5,753 nucleotides of DNA from DASXBJ01 sp036491755 (GCA_036491755.1 DASXBJ010000143.1:1-5753); one strand, 5' to 3'. Shown: positions 1-5,753, counted from the first letter of the stretch. A program made the numbers and translations. Notes: a model not told the origin generated them from the sequence alone.

Positions 1-183
1 CCGGACGCGGACCCTTCCAAACGCCGCGCGGCGCGAGCCCACCCCTGGCGGGGCCCTCCCTCGATCGGAGCTCCTCCCCCAGCTCCTGACACACCAACTG
101 CGAGTGAATCTAAATCGAAGGGCGGAGCAAGGCAACCCACCCTGTTAAGGACTCGACCACCCAGCCCCCCTGGGCCGCGAAAC
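1..183. other. Window-edge region with no supportable gene
   Basis: This stretch lies downstream of the stop codon of the minus-strand cyclase gene. It is GC-rich apart from a small A/T-richer island near 103-119. It contains a 12-bp GC-only palindrome (22-33), an 8-bp palindrome GGAGCTCC (67-74) and a weak 5-bp-stem hairpin (160-174, arms CCCAG and CTGGG) just past the cyclase stop. The hairpin has no T-tract and is too short to call a terminator with confidence. The plus strand is open in the frame antisense to the cyclase, but the translation resembles no protein. A short minus-strand frame reaching the window edge is also open but unrecognisable. No tRNA fold was found. Confidence 0.5.
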
Positions 184-1821
184 TCAGACCGCCACCCCGT
201 CTCCCGCCACCCCGTCTCCCGCCACAGCACCCTCGAGCGCCACCTCATCGTGGCGCAGCACGTACACCTCCTCCGGCCTGTCGTGCCCCTCCAGCATCCG
301 CTTGCCAACGCTCACCAACTTGATATCGCCCCGAAGGATGTCCGCCACGATCGAATACGTCGTCTCCGAGACCAGCACCTGGTTCCCGACCGCCCGGCGC
401 CGCAGCTTCGCGCACCGGTTCACCGCGGGCGACCGGTAGTCGCGGTCCGTGGCATCCGCCTCACCGGTGAGAATCGCCATCCGAACACTCAAAGCAATCC
501 CATCCGGCCACGGCTCAGACTGCACCGCCCGCTGCCCCTCCAGCGCGGCCGAGACCGCGTCGGTGGCGCGAAGGAACACCGCAAAAAAGCTGTCCCCCTC
601 CCCCCGCTCCTTCAACACGATTCCACCGTTGGACTCGATGGCGGCCGTCAACAGCTGATCGTGCCGCCGCATCGCCGCATACATCTGCGCCCTGCTCTGC
701 AGCCAGAGCGGCGTCGACTCGACAACGTCAGTCATCAAAAAAGTGACGATGCCGTCCGGCAGCGACCGCCCCTCCTCAACCTTGAACGCCGTTCCCGGCG
801 ACGTGGTGGTGGTGCCCTCCACCGCCGCGCGAGGCAGCAGGGTCCCGGCGACGACCAGGTAGTCATCGATCGAGTTGACCCTGCGGAAGAAGTGCACGTT
901 GTAGGAGGGCAGGAAAGTCCACTGGGAGTAGTCGGCGGCGAACTCCCCTTCCCGGCTCACCTCCGACGCCACGGACACCAGCCTGCCCAGCTTCATGATC
1001 GCGGGCGGCTCCAGGCCGAGCTGCTTCGCGGCGTCCGAGCTGCTCACAAGGCGGCTCTCCTGGTCCGCGTCCACCGCCATCCGCACGACCTGGACAAAAT
1101 TCTCGAGATCGACCTGCGTGTCGCGGCACCTCTGCAGCTGCTCGATGGTCAGCGAAACCTCGCTCTCCCCACTCGGACCGGCGCCGTTGCCATTCCCATT
1201 CGCGCCGTCGGCATGGCTCGCCGGCGCGGGCGCAAGCATCGCGATAACACGCTCGAAACTCTCCTCGACCGGGTAGTCGCGGGTGGCCCGCTGATACACC
1301 TCGCCCACCGAAGGCCACCGGCCGCTGCTGACAAAGTGATTCGCCGCCACCTGCTCGTACAGCCACGACGAACCGCCCAGGGAGAGATCAACATTCAAGG
1401 CCACCTGCAGGAAATCGACCAGGCGCCGGTACAGCTCCTGCGAAAACGCGAACGCGCCGACCTCCGATACCTTGATCTCGCGGTCGAGCCCCAATGACGG
1501 GTTCGGCTTTGGCGTCCCATCGACGTACGTGAACGCCTCGACCGCCACCATGTTGCCGTGGTTGCGCAGCTTGATGCGGGTCTGGGACACGCGGGGTCCT
1601 GGCCCGTTGACCGGGCTGTCGGCAACGTGCACGAGGCCGCCAGGTCCCCACGCTCGCTGGATCGGAGCGCGGAGCTCGGAGATCAGCGAGTAGAAACGCC
1701 GGATGAACGCCAGCGCCTCCTTACCTGAGCCCATGTCGAAGCGGTCCTGCCGCACAGCGCGCAGGTCCTGATCCCAAGTGGCGGTGATCGCCCCCCTCAA
1801 CGCGACGATGCCAGGCTGCAT
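184..1821 (-). CDS. Class III adenylate/guanylate cyclase domain protein with a long unrecognised N-terminal region
   Basis: A soluble 545-residue protein with no signal peptide or membrane segment. Residues about 356-525 form a class III nucleotidyl cyclase homology domain, which in this family converts ATP (or GTP) to the 3',5'-cyclic nucleotide and PPi. Visible landmarks are FLMTDVVEST with the first metal-binding Asp (D365), GEGDSF with the second (D410), D461 in DYRSPAVN at the usual base-selecting position, and the transition-state Asn (N468). Two positions differ from the canonical set: R406 stands where a base-recognising Lys is usual, and K472 stands four residues after N468 where Arg is usual (VNRCAKL against VNRAARL). 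Residues 1-200 match nothing I recognise. A G/N-rich linker follows (about 202-219). Residues about 255-345 look globular and may include a helix-turn-helix-like stretch near 262-282 (weak inference). The C-terminus ends in a GDGVA repeat. The ATG start is supported by AGGGG nine bases upstream (plus-strand 1831-1835). The gene diverges from satP-acs. The domain call is secure; activity and substrate are not. Confidence 0.9.
   Translation of the reverse strand: MQPGIVALRGAITATWDQDLRAVRQDRFDMGSGKEALAFIRRFYSLISELRAPIQRAWGPGGLVHVADSPVNGPGPRVSQTRIKLRNHGNMVAVEAFTYVDGTPKPNPSLGLDREIKVSEVGAFAFSQELYRRLVDFLQVALNVDLSLGGSSWLYEQVAANHFVSSGRWPSVGEVYQRATRDYPVEESFERVIAMLAPAPASHADGANGNGNGAGPSGESEVSLTIEQLQRCRDTQVDLENFVQVVRMAVDADQESRLVSSSDAAKQLGLEPPAIMKLGRLVSVASEVSREGEFAADYSQWTFLPSYNVHFFRRVNSIDDYLVVAGTLLPRAAVEGTTTTSPGTAFKVEEGRSLPDGIVTFLMTDVVESTPLWLQSRAQMYAAMRRHDQLLTAAIESNGGIVLKERGEGDSFFAVFLRATDAVSAALEGQRAVQSEPWPDGIALSVRMAILTGEADATDRDYRSPAVNRCAKLRRRAVGNQVLVSETTYSIVADILRGDIKLVSVGKRMLEGHDRPEEVYVLRHDEVALEGAVAGDGVAGDGVAV
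191..225. repeat. 15-bp tandem repeat in the 3' end of the cyclase gene
   Basis: The unit GCCACCCCGTCTCCC occurs twice in full (191-205, 206-220), followed by a third partial copy GCCAC (221-225). It is in frame on the minus strand and encodes the repeated GDGVA residues just before the stop codon. Because the unit is a multiple of three, gain or loss of a copy would only change tail length. Confidence 0.9.
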
Positions 1822-1931
1822 CGGTGCTTACCCCTGGGCTGTCCGAATTTCCCCCGGCGGACCGCCCCGCACAAAGGTTAGCGGCCTCATGGACCGGTTG
1901 TGCCCCTTTTGCGCACTCCTTTCAGCCTCGA

Positions 1932-1960
1932 TTGACACGACCAATTCAACGGAGCATGTT
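1932..1960 (+). promoter_or_regulatory. Candidate sigma70-type promoter for satP-acs
   Basis: A perfect TTGACA (1932-1937) is followed after 17 bases by CATGTT (1955-1960). The latter keeps the A at position 2 and T at positions 3 and 6 of the -10 consensus but is otherwise poor. Initiation would fall near 1967, leaving a leader of roughly 50 bases to the satP start. TTGA (1932-1935) and TCAA (1946-1949) form a short inverted pair over this region that could be part of an operator, but this is weak. The rest of the 196-base divergent gap (1822-2017) shows no convincing minus-strand promoter for the cyclase. Confidence 0.4.
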
Positions 1961-2001
1961 TATCGGAGGTTTGGGGCCGCCGGGGCGCTTCCTCGGCGTT
2001 C

Positions 2002-2008
2002 AAGGAGG
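2002..2008 (+). promoter_or_regulatory. Strong Shine-Dalgarno site that sets the satP start
   Basis: AAGGAGG matches the 16S anti-Shine-Dalgarno sequence essentially perfectly and sits nine bases before ATG 2018-2020. It favours this ATG over the upstream in-frame start at 1778, which would overlap the divergent cyclase gene and add about 80 residues unlike the family. Confidence 0.9.
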
Positions 2009-2017
2009 CTCTTGGGG

Positions 2018-2650
2018 ATGTCTGAAGTCAGAACTGTTGCGCAGCCTGCCGCCGTCGCGCCTGTGGTCGCCATCGCAAATCCCGCTGCTCTCGGCCTCGC
2101 CGCCTTTGCCCTGACCACGTTCCTGCTCAGCGTTCACAACGCCATGGGGGTGGCCCGGGAACCGCTACTGGTGTTCTTTGGTTTCGCCGTCTTTTACGGC
2201 GGGTTGGCCCAGTTCGCGGCCGGGATGTGGGAGTTCAAGGCAGGCAACACATTCGGCGCCACTGCGTTTTCGACGTACGGCGCGTTCTGGATGGGGGTCG
2301 CCACCACCGTGTTCCTCGTTCTGTGGGGCAAGCTCGCCGTCACCGACGTCACGTCAACGCTCGCTTGGATCCTGACCGCCTTCGCCATATTCAACACCTA
2401 CATGCTGCTCATCTCCGCACGCACTCAGAACGTGGCGGTGTTCCTTGTGTTTCTCACTCTGGAGGTCACGGAAATCCTGCTGGCCTGGGGCAACTTCAAC
2501 GGAGATGCCGCCGGCAGCGGTCTCGTGTCGATCGGCGGCTGGATGGGGATCGTCACCGCATTGGTCGCCTGGTACACGTCGGCCGCCATAGTCGCCAACG
2601 CGGGCCGGGCAGTTCCGATGTTCCCAGTCGGCGCATCGATTTGGAAATAG
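2018..2650 (+). CDS. satP: Acetate/succinate transporter, GPR1/FUN34/YaaH (SatP) family
   Basis: A 210-residue inner-membrane protein of the AceTr family, which imports acetate (and in E. coli SatP also succinate), probably with protons. Length is close to E. coli SatP. The family signature near the first helix is NPAALGL (residues 21-27), with Ala where Pro is usual in NPAPLGL. It is followed by TTFLLSVHNA (33-42), matching the usual conserved helix-1 end. A second family hallmark covers residues 60-92 (GGLAQFAAGMWEFKAGNTFG then FSTYGAFW), with E72 and N77 conserved. Six hydrophobic segments fall at about 25-42, 52-70, 86-103, 112-134, 139-157 and 170-194, with a short N-terminal cytoplasmic tail rich in Ala, Val and Pro. 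The start is fixed by a near-perfect Shine-Dalgarno site. The stop is 25 bases before acs, so the two are probably cotranscribed, coupling uptake to activation. The family call is secure; substrate is inferred from family and neighbour. Confidence 0.93.
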   Translation: MSEVRTVAQPAAVAPVVAIANPAALGLAAFALTTFLLSVHNAMGVAREPLLVFFGFAVFYGGLAQFAAGMWEFKAGNTFGATAFSTYGAFWMGVATTVFLVLWGKLAVTDVTSTLAWILTAFAIFNTYMLLISARTQNVAVFLVFLTLEVTEILLAWGNFNGDAAGSGLVSIGGWMGIVTALVAWYTSAAIVANAGRAVPMFPVGASIWK

Positions 2651-2675
2651 CACCTGACGGTCACCGAGGGAGGCC

Positions 2676-4649
2676 ATGAGCGATAACTCACACAAAGAGC
2701 ACGCGATCGAGACCATGCAGGTCGAGGAGCGACGCTATGCGCCGTCTCCTGAGTTCAGCAAGCAGGCCAACGCCCAGCCGGACATCTACGACAAAGACTT
2801 CGACGGCTTCTGGGCCGACGAGAGCAGGCGGGTCACCTGGTTCGAACCCTGGAAGCAGCTGTACGAATGGAAACCGCCGTACGCGAAATGGTTCATCGGG
2901 GGCAAGCTCAACGTCTGTTACAACTGCGTCGACCGCCACGTCGAGGCCGGGCATCGGGACAAGGTCGCTTTCTACTGGGAGGGCGAGCCGGAGGATGACC
3001 GCCACGCGATAACGTTCGCCCAGCTCCAGCGCAGGGTGGTCGGGTTCGCCAACGGACTGAAGAAGCTCGGGGTCAAGAAGGGCACCCACGTCGGGATCTA
3101 TATGGGCATGGTCCCGGAGCTGCCGGTGGCCATGCTCGCCTGCACAAGAATTGGCGCCCCGTTCACGGTTGTTTTCGGTGGCTTCAGCGGCGAGTCGCTG
3201 TCGGGCCGGCTGAACGACATGAAGTGCGAGATCCTCATCACGCAGGACGAGGGCTGGCGTCGCGGCAACCGCGTCCCTCTGAAAGCCAACGCCGACGCCG
3301 CGATGGAAAGTTCGCCGACGGTCAAAACCTGCCTGGTGGTCAAGCGAACCGGCGGCGACGTCCATATGAAGGAGGGTCGCGACGTCTGGGCGTCCGACGT
3401 GCTCGAGGGCGTGAGCGACGACCCGAAATCATGCCCCTGCGAGCCCATGGAGTCGGAGGACCTCCTCTACCTGCTGTACACGAGCGGCACCACCGCCAAG
3501 CCCAAAGGCATCATCCACACCACCGGCGGATACCTGGTCGGGGTGGCGACCACCCACCACTACATCTTCGACGTCAAGCCGGACTCCATCTACTGGTGCG
3601 CGGCCGACATCGGTTGGGTGACCGGCCACAGCTACATCGTCTTCGGCCCACTGGCGAACGGGACGACGGGGATCATCTACGAGGGCACGCCCGACTTCCC
3701 GGACAAGGACCGCTGGTGGAAGATCGTCGAGCGGTACAAGCCGGACATCCTTTACACCGCGCCCACCACGATTCGCACCCACATGAAATGGGGTCCGGAG
3801 TTCGCGGCCAAGCACGACCTCAGCTCCCTCCGCCTGCTCGGCAGCGTCGGCGAGCCCATCAACCCCGAAGCGTGGGTCTGGTACCGCGAGCACATCGGCG
3901 GCAACCGCACCCCGGTCGTCGACACCTGGTGGCAGACCGAGACAGGAATGATCCTCATCACCCCGCTACCGGGCATCACCACCCTCAAACCCGGATCGGC
4001 GACCAAGCCGTTTCCCACCATCGACGCCGCCGTCTTCAACAACGAGGGTCAAGAGGTTCCGCCGGGCGGCGGCGGGTACCTTGTCATCCGCAAACCGTGG
4101 CCGGCAATGCTGCGCGGCATCTACGGCGACCCCGATCGCTACCAGAAGACCTACTGGGATCGGTGGAAGGACATCTACTTCGTCGGCGACGGCGCGCGCC
4201 TCGACGAGGATGGGGACTTCTGGCTGCTCGGCCGCATCGACGACGTGATGAACGTGTCGGGTCACCGCATCTCGACGATCGAGATCGAGAGCGCGCTCGT
4301 CAGCCACCCAGCGGTGGCGGAGGCGGCCGTCGCCGGCCGCAATGACGCGCAAACAGGCCAGGCCATCGTTGCGTTTGTCACCCTCAAGGGCGGCCAGGAC
4401 GGCTCGCCGAAGATGCTTCGCGAGCTGCGCGACCACGTCGGCAAGGTGATCGGCAAGTTCGCCGCGCCCGCGAACATAGTCTTCACGCCAGAGCTGCCCA
4501 AGACGCGGTCGGGCAAGATCATGCGGCGCTTGCTGCGAGATGTCTCGGAGAACCGCCCGCTCGGCGACACCACCACGCTGGCGGACCCGACCGTGGTCGC
4601 CGAGCTCGCCCGCCGCGGCAAGGAGGAAGCCGGCAAGGACGACGCCTGA
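2676..4649 (+). CDS. acs: Acetyl-CoA synthetase (AMP-forming)
   Basis: A 657-residue cytoplasmic ligase that converts acetate, ATP and CoA to acetyl-CoA, AMP and PPi through acetyl-AMP. It is full length (E. coli Acs is 652). The N-terminal Acs domain spans about 35-95. The P-loop-like motif is YTSGTTAKPKG (268-278), with Ala for the more usual Gly at 274. GSVGEPINPEAW (389-400) and TWWQTETG (417-424) supply V391 and W419, equivalent to the Salmonella Val386 and Trp414 that limit the pocket to acetate. YFVGDGARLDEDG (501-513) carries the ATP-ribose Asp D505, with Val where Thr is common. The hinge and A8 region are GRIDDVMNVSGHR (519-531). PKTRSGKIMRR (609-618 region) carries the adenylation Lys K614, the residue that Pat-type acetyltransferases acetylate in other bacteria. 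ATG is preceded by GAGGGAGG (2666-2673). It is the second gene of a unit with satP. A hairpin follows the stop. A propionyl-CoA synthetase is less likely given the pocket residues. Confidence 0.97.
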   Translation: MSDNSHKEHAIETMQVEERRYAPSPEFSKQANAQPDIYDKDFDGFWADESRRVTWFEPWKQLYEWKPPYAKWFIGGKLNVCYNCVDRHVEAGHRDKVAFYWEGEPEDDRHAITFAQLQRRVVGFANGLKKLGVKKGTHVGIYMGMVPELPVAMLACTRIGAPFTVVFGGFSGESLSGRLNDMKCEILITQDEGWRRGNRVPLKANADAAMESSPTVKTCLVVKRTGGDVHMKEGRDVWASDVLEGVSDDPKSCPCEPMESEDLLYLLYTSGTTAKPKGIIHTTGGYLVGVATTHHYIFDVKPDSIYWCAADIGWVTGHSYIVFGPLANGTTGIIYEGTPDFPDKDRWWKIVERYKPDILYTAPTTIRTHMKWGPEFAAKHDLSSLRLLGSVGEPINPEAWVWYREHIGGNRTPVVDTWWQTETGMILITPLPGITTLKPGSATKPFPTIDAAVFNNEGQEVPPGGGGYLVIRKPWPAMLRGIYGDPDRYQKTYWDRWKDIYFVGDGARLDEDGDFWLLGRIDDVMNVSGHRISTIEIESALVSHPAVAEAAVAGRNDAQTGQAIVAFVTLKGGQDGSPKMLRELRDHVGKVIGKFAAPANIVFTPELPKTRSGKIMRRLLRDVSENRPLGDTTTLADPTVVAELARRGKEEAGKDDA

Positions 4650-4666
4650 CGCGCGCCCCGAGTTTC

Positions 4667-4691
4667 CCCTCTCCCGCGCAGCGGGAGAGGG
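4667..4691. repeat. Perfect GC-rich hairpin between convergent genes; REP-like palindrome or terminator
   Basis: Arms CCCTCTCCCGC (4667-4677) and GCGGGAGAGGG (4681-4691) form a perfect 11-bp stem around a three-base loop (GCA). The element starts 17 bases after the acs stop, between acs and the convergent cupin gene. No T-tract follows on either strand, so it is not a textbook intrinsic terminator, although a stem this stable could still stall polymerase or protect the 3' end of the acs message. The arm sequence plus the tail TCAGGGAGAGGGC (4692-4704) resembles, from memory, a palindromic repeat dispersed between genes in many high-GC bacteria. Copy number in this genome cannot be seen here. 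Confidence 0.75.
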
Positions 4692-4724
4692 TCAGGGAGA
4701 GGGCACGCCGAAGTCGGCACGCCG

Positions 4725-5237
4725 CTAGGACGGGGGCGGGCCCGGAAAATTGAGCCCGTGCGCCGCCACGAGCCCTGGCACGCTGGTCAGGTCGAGCTCG
4801 GTCCCGTACTCGGCCGCCAGTGACGCCACACGAGCGGGGTCGAACTCGTTGCGACCGGTCATCTCGGTCAACTCGGCGAAGAACTTCTCGAACCCGGCGG
4901 GCGAGATGATCTCGAGGATGCGGGCCGGAACATCACCGGCATTCCAGAACGTGTGCCATTGGCCGCGAGGCTTGAAGATCAGGTCCCCCGGCTCGCCATA
5001 GACGATCTCGCCCCCGAGGTCGGCTCCTACGCGGCCCTCGAGAACAAAGCTGTACTCGTCCTCCCGGGTGTGCCGGTGCATCGGGGCGGCCAGGGCACGC
5101 GGCCCCATCGGATGCTCGACCAGGGCGAAACCGCCTCCGGAATCGACCCCGTCAATCAGGAACCGAACGTCGATTCCTCCCAGGCTCCCCGCCTTGCCGT
5201 CTCGCGGTCCGACGATCCGAGCTGTGCTCATTACCAT
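4725..5237 (-). CDS. Single-domain cupin protein
   Basis: A 170-residue soluble protein with one complete cupin beta-barrel. Numbering from the ATG at 5237, motif 1 has H54, H56, E61 and G68 in the exact G/H-x-H-x4-E-x6-G spacing. Motif 2 has G84, P90, G92, H95 and N99 in the spacing G-x5-P-x-G-x2-H-x3-N. H54, H56, E61 and H95 form the usual metal site (Fe, Mn, Ni or Zn), so metal binding is likely. A helical-looking tail of about 55 residues follows the barrel. Cupins include dioxygenases, isomerases and ligand-binding proteins, and nothing here identifies a substrate. An in-frame GTG at 5246 would add three residues, but it lies inside the Shine-Dalgarno-like AAAGGTGG, so the ATG is preferred. 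The gene converges on acs and diverges from a TetR-family gene that probably regulates it. Confidence 0.9.
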   Translation of the reverse strand: MVMSTARIVGPRDGKAGSLGGIDVRFLIDGVDSGGGFALVEHPMGPRALAAPMHRHTREDEYSFVLEGRVGADLGGEIVYGEPGDLIFKPRGQWHTFWNAGDVPARILEIISPAGFEKFFAELTEMTGRNEFDPARVASLAAEYGTELDLTSVPGLVAAHGLNFPGPPPS

Positions 5238-5242
5238 CTCGT

Positions 5243-5250
5243 CCACCTTT
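5243..5250 (-). promoter_or_regulatory. Shine-Dalgarno site that sets the cupin start
   Basis: On the minus strand AAAGGTGG ends five bases before the ATG at 5237-5235. The only upstream in-frame candidate, GTG at 5246-5244, is within this site, so translation most likely begins at the ATG. Another ATG two codons downstream (5231-5229) is possible but has less suitable spacing. Confidence 0.65.
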
Positions 5251-5269
5251 TAATAAACAGGCCGCTCAC

Positions 5270-5294
5270 TGATTGCTACCCTATAGGATGATTG
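5270..5294. promoter_or_regulatory. Candidate operator in the cupin/tetR divergent gap
   Basis: The perfect 8-bp palindrome CCTATAGG (5280-5287) coincides with the cupin -10 element. It is flanked by two direct copies of TGATTG (5270-5275 and 5289-5294). TetR-family dimers usually bind palindromes in the gap beside their own gene, and a protein here would block the cupin promoter. The palindrome is shorter than a typical TetR operator, so the full site may be imperfect and wider. This is inference from position and symmetry. Confidence 0.4.
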
Positions 5295-5307
5295 AACGCC
5301 ATGTCAA
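5280..5307 (-). promoter_or_regulatory. Candidate promoter of the cupin gene, overlapping the tetR start codon
   Basis: Read on the minus strand, a perfect TTGACA (5307 to 5302) is followed after 16 bases by TATAGG (5285 to 5280), which matches the first four bases of TATAAT. TAGGGT, two bases further on, is an alternative -10. Initiation near 5273 would give a leader of about 36 bases containing the Shine-Dalgarno site. The -35 box covers the second and third bases of the divergent tetR ATG. Confidence 0.55.
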
Positions 5308-5753
5308 GTCAAAATCGAAAGTACGTCCTCAAGCGCCGCGCGGAGCGCCAGGTCGACACACGCCGGCGCATCGTCGAGGCCACCGCGTCACTGCACGACG
5401 AGGTGGGCCCGGCGCGGACGACCGTCACCGACATCGCCCGGCGGGCCGGGGTGCAACGCCTGACCGTCTACAACCACTTCCCGGAGGAGAAAGAGCTCCT
5501 GGCCGCGTGCGGCGACCACTGGCTGGAGCAAAACCCCCCGCCCGATCCCACTTCCGCCCTGACGGTCAAGGACCCCGCCGGACGCGTTCGGTCCGTCCTT
5601 GGTCCGCTGTATCGGTGGTACCGCACCCACGCCAGGATGAACGAGCACCTGCAGCGCGACCGCCTCCTCATGCCCGCCCTTGACTCGGCCATGAGGATTC
5701 GCGTGGACCACCATATCGCCGGCCTGGGCGACGCGCTCGCTGCGGGGTTTGGG
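5301..5753 (+). CDS. TetR/AcrR-family transcriptional regulator, cut by the window end
   Basis: The first 151 residues are present with no stop, so the usual 190-220-residue protein is missing perhaps 40-70 C-terminal residues. Residues about 18-67 are a TetR-type DNA-binding domain: helix 1 RRRIVEATASL (21-31), then TTVTDIARRAGVQRLTVYNHF (40-60) as the helix-turn-helix, with the characteristic TVYNHF recognition-helix end and a following EEKELL (62-67). Residues from about 95 on belong to the ligand-binding and dimerisation domain, which is too variable to suggest a ligand. The start is the ATG at 5301; the only Shine-Dalgarno-like sequence, AGGA (5285-5288), is twelve bases away and weak. 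The start lies 63 bases from the divergent cupin start, so autoregulation and control of the cupin gene are the natural expectation. In this family the DNA-binding form is usually a repressor released by a small molecule. Confidence 0.88.
   Translation, partial: MSSQNRKYVLKRRAERQVDTRRRIVEATASLHDEVGPARTTVTDIARRAGVQRLTVYNHFPEEKELLAACGDHWLEQNPPPDPTSALTVKDPAGRVRSVLGPLYRWYRTHARMNEHLQRDRLLMPALDSAMRIRVDHHIAGLGDALAAGFG

Noticed and set aside
160..174. Hairpin just after the cyclase stop as an intrinsic terminator.
   Set aside because: The stem is only 5 bp and no T-tract follows on the minus strand.
130..180. Possible tRNA-like T-arm (GGTCGAGTCC) on the minus strand.
   Set aside because: No matching acceptor stem, D-arm or anticodon arm can be built around it, and the conserved T-loop bases are incomplete.
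250..1497. A 415-codon plus-strand open frame antisense to the cyclase gene (the frame is open from position 1).
   Set aside because: It is in codon register with the minus-strand gene, so it stays open simply because the cyclase avoids TTA, CTA and TCA codons, as expected at high GC. Its translation is Arg/His/Pro-rich and resembles no protein.
1899..1916. Possible CRP-type site (GTGC ... GCAC) in the cyclase/satP gap.
   Set aside because: GTG and CAC are separated by eleven bases rather than the eight of the CRP consensus, and the inner A/T bases do not match.
1778..2017. An 80-residue N-terminal extension of the transporter from an upstream in-frame ATG.
   Set aside because: It would overlap the start of the divergent cyclase gene, matches no transporter N-terminus, and is made unnecessary by a near-perfect Shine-Dalgarno site before the ATG at 2018.
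3224..4345. A 373-codon plus-strand open frame inside acs in another frame.
   Set aside because: The translation is dominated by Arg, His, Pro and Gly, typical of a shifted frame in a high-GC gene, while the acs frame carries every family motif.
5273..5683. A 136-codon plus-strand open frame overlapping tetR.
   Set aside because: The frame beginning at 5301 contains a clear TetR helix-turn-helix; this other frame is compositionally biased and has no recognisable motif.

Overview
The window is a high-GC chromosomal stretch (strong G/C preference at third codon positions, Shine-Dalgarno-led genes) from a bacterium. The protein style (an actinobacterial-type class III cyclase domain with the GEGDSF motif, and an acetyl-CoA synthetase with a TSGTTAKPKG loop) suggests Actinomycetota, Chloroflexota or a relative such as Dormibacterota. 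This placement is an inference from protein appearance, not a search. I see no insertion sequence, phage gene, CRISPR array, tRNA or rRNA.

Layout. Positions 1-183 hold no gene I can defend. A 545-residue protein with a C-terminal class III nucleotidyl cyclase domain is on the minus strand (184-1821). After a 196-base divergent gap with a candidate promoter come two plus-strand genes 25 bases apart: a GPR1/FUN34/YaaH (SatP-type) acetate transporter (2018-2650) and an AMP-forming acetyl-CoA synthetase, acs (2676-4649). A perfect 11-bp-stem GC-rich hairpin (4667-4691) follows acs. It separates acs from a convergent single-domain cupin gene (4725-5237, minus). Divergent from the cupin gene is a TetR-family repressor gene (from 5301, plus) that runs off the window end. 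The 63-base gap between the last two holds a palindrome and a good minus-strand promoter whose -35 box overlaps the repressor's start codon.

How the genes fit together. satP and acs form a short acetate uptake and activation unit: the permease brings acetate (or succinate) in and Acs turns it into acetyl-CoA. The cyclase gene diverges from this unit and may share its control region. A cyclic-nucleotide link to acetate metabolism is attractive, because Acs is under cAMP-linked control in several bacteria, but nothing here proves it. The cupin/tetR pair looks like a classic self-contained module in which the repressor controls itself and its divergent neighbour.

The points most worth following up are the unrecognised ~350-residue N-terminal part of the cyclase together with two substitutions at usually conserved catalytic positions, the cupin/tetR promoter-operator overlap, and the hairpin, which resembles a dispersed palindromic repeat. 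I found no clear evidence of a wholly new system.
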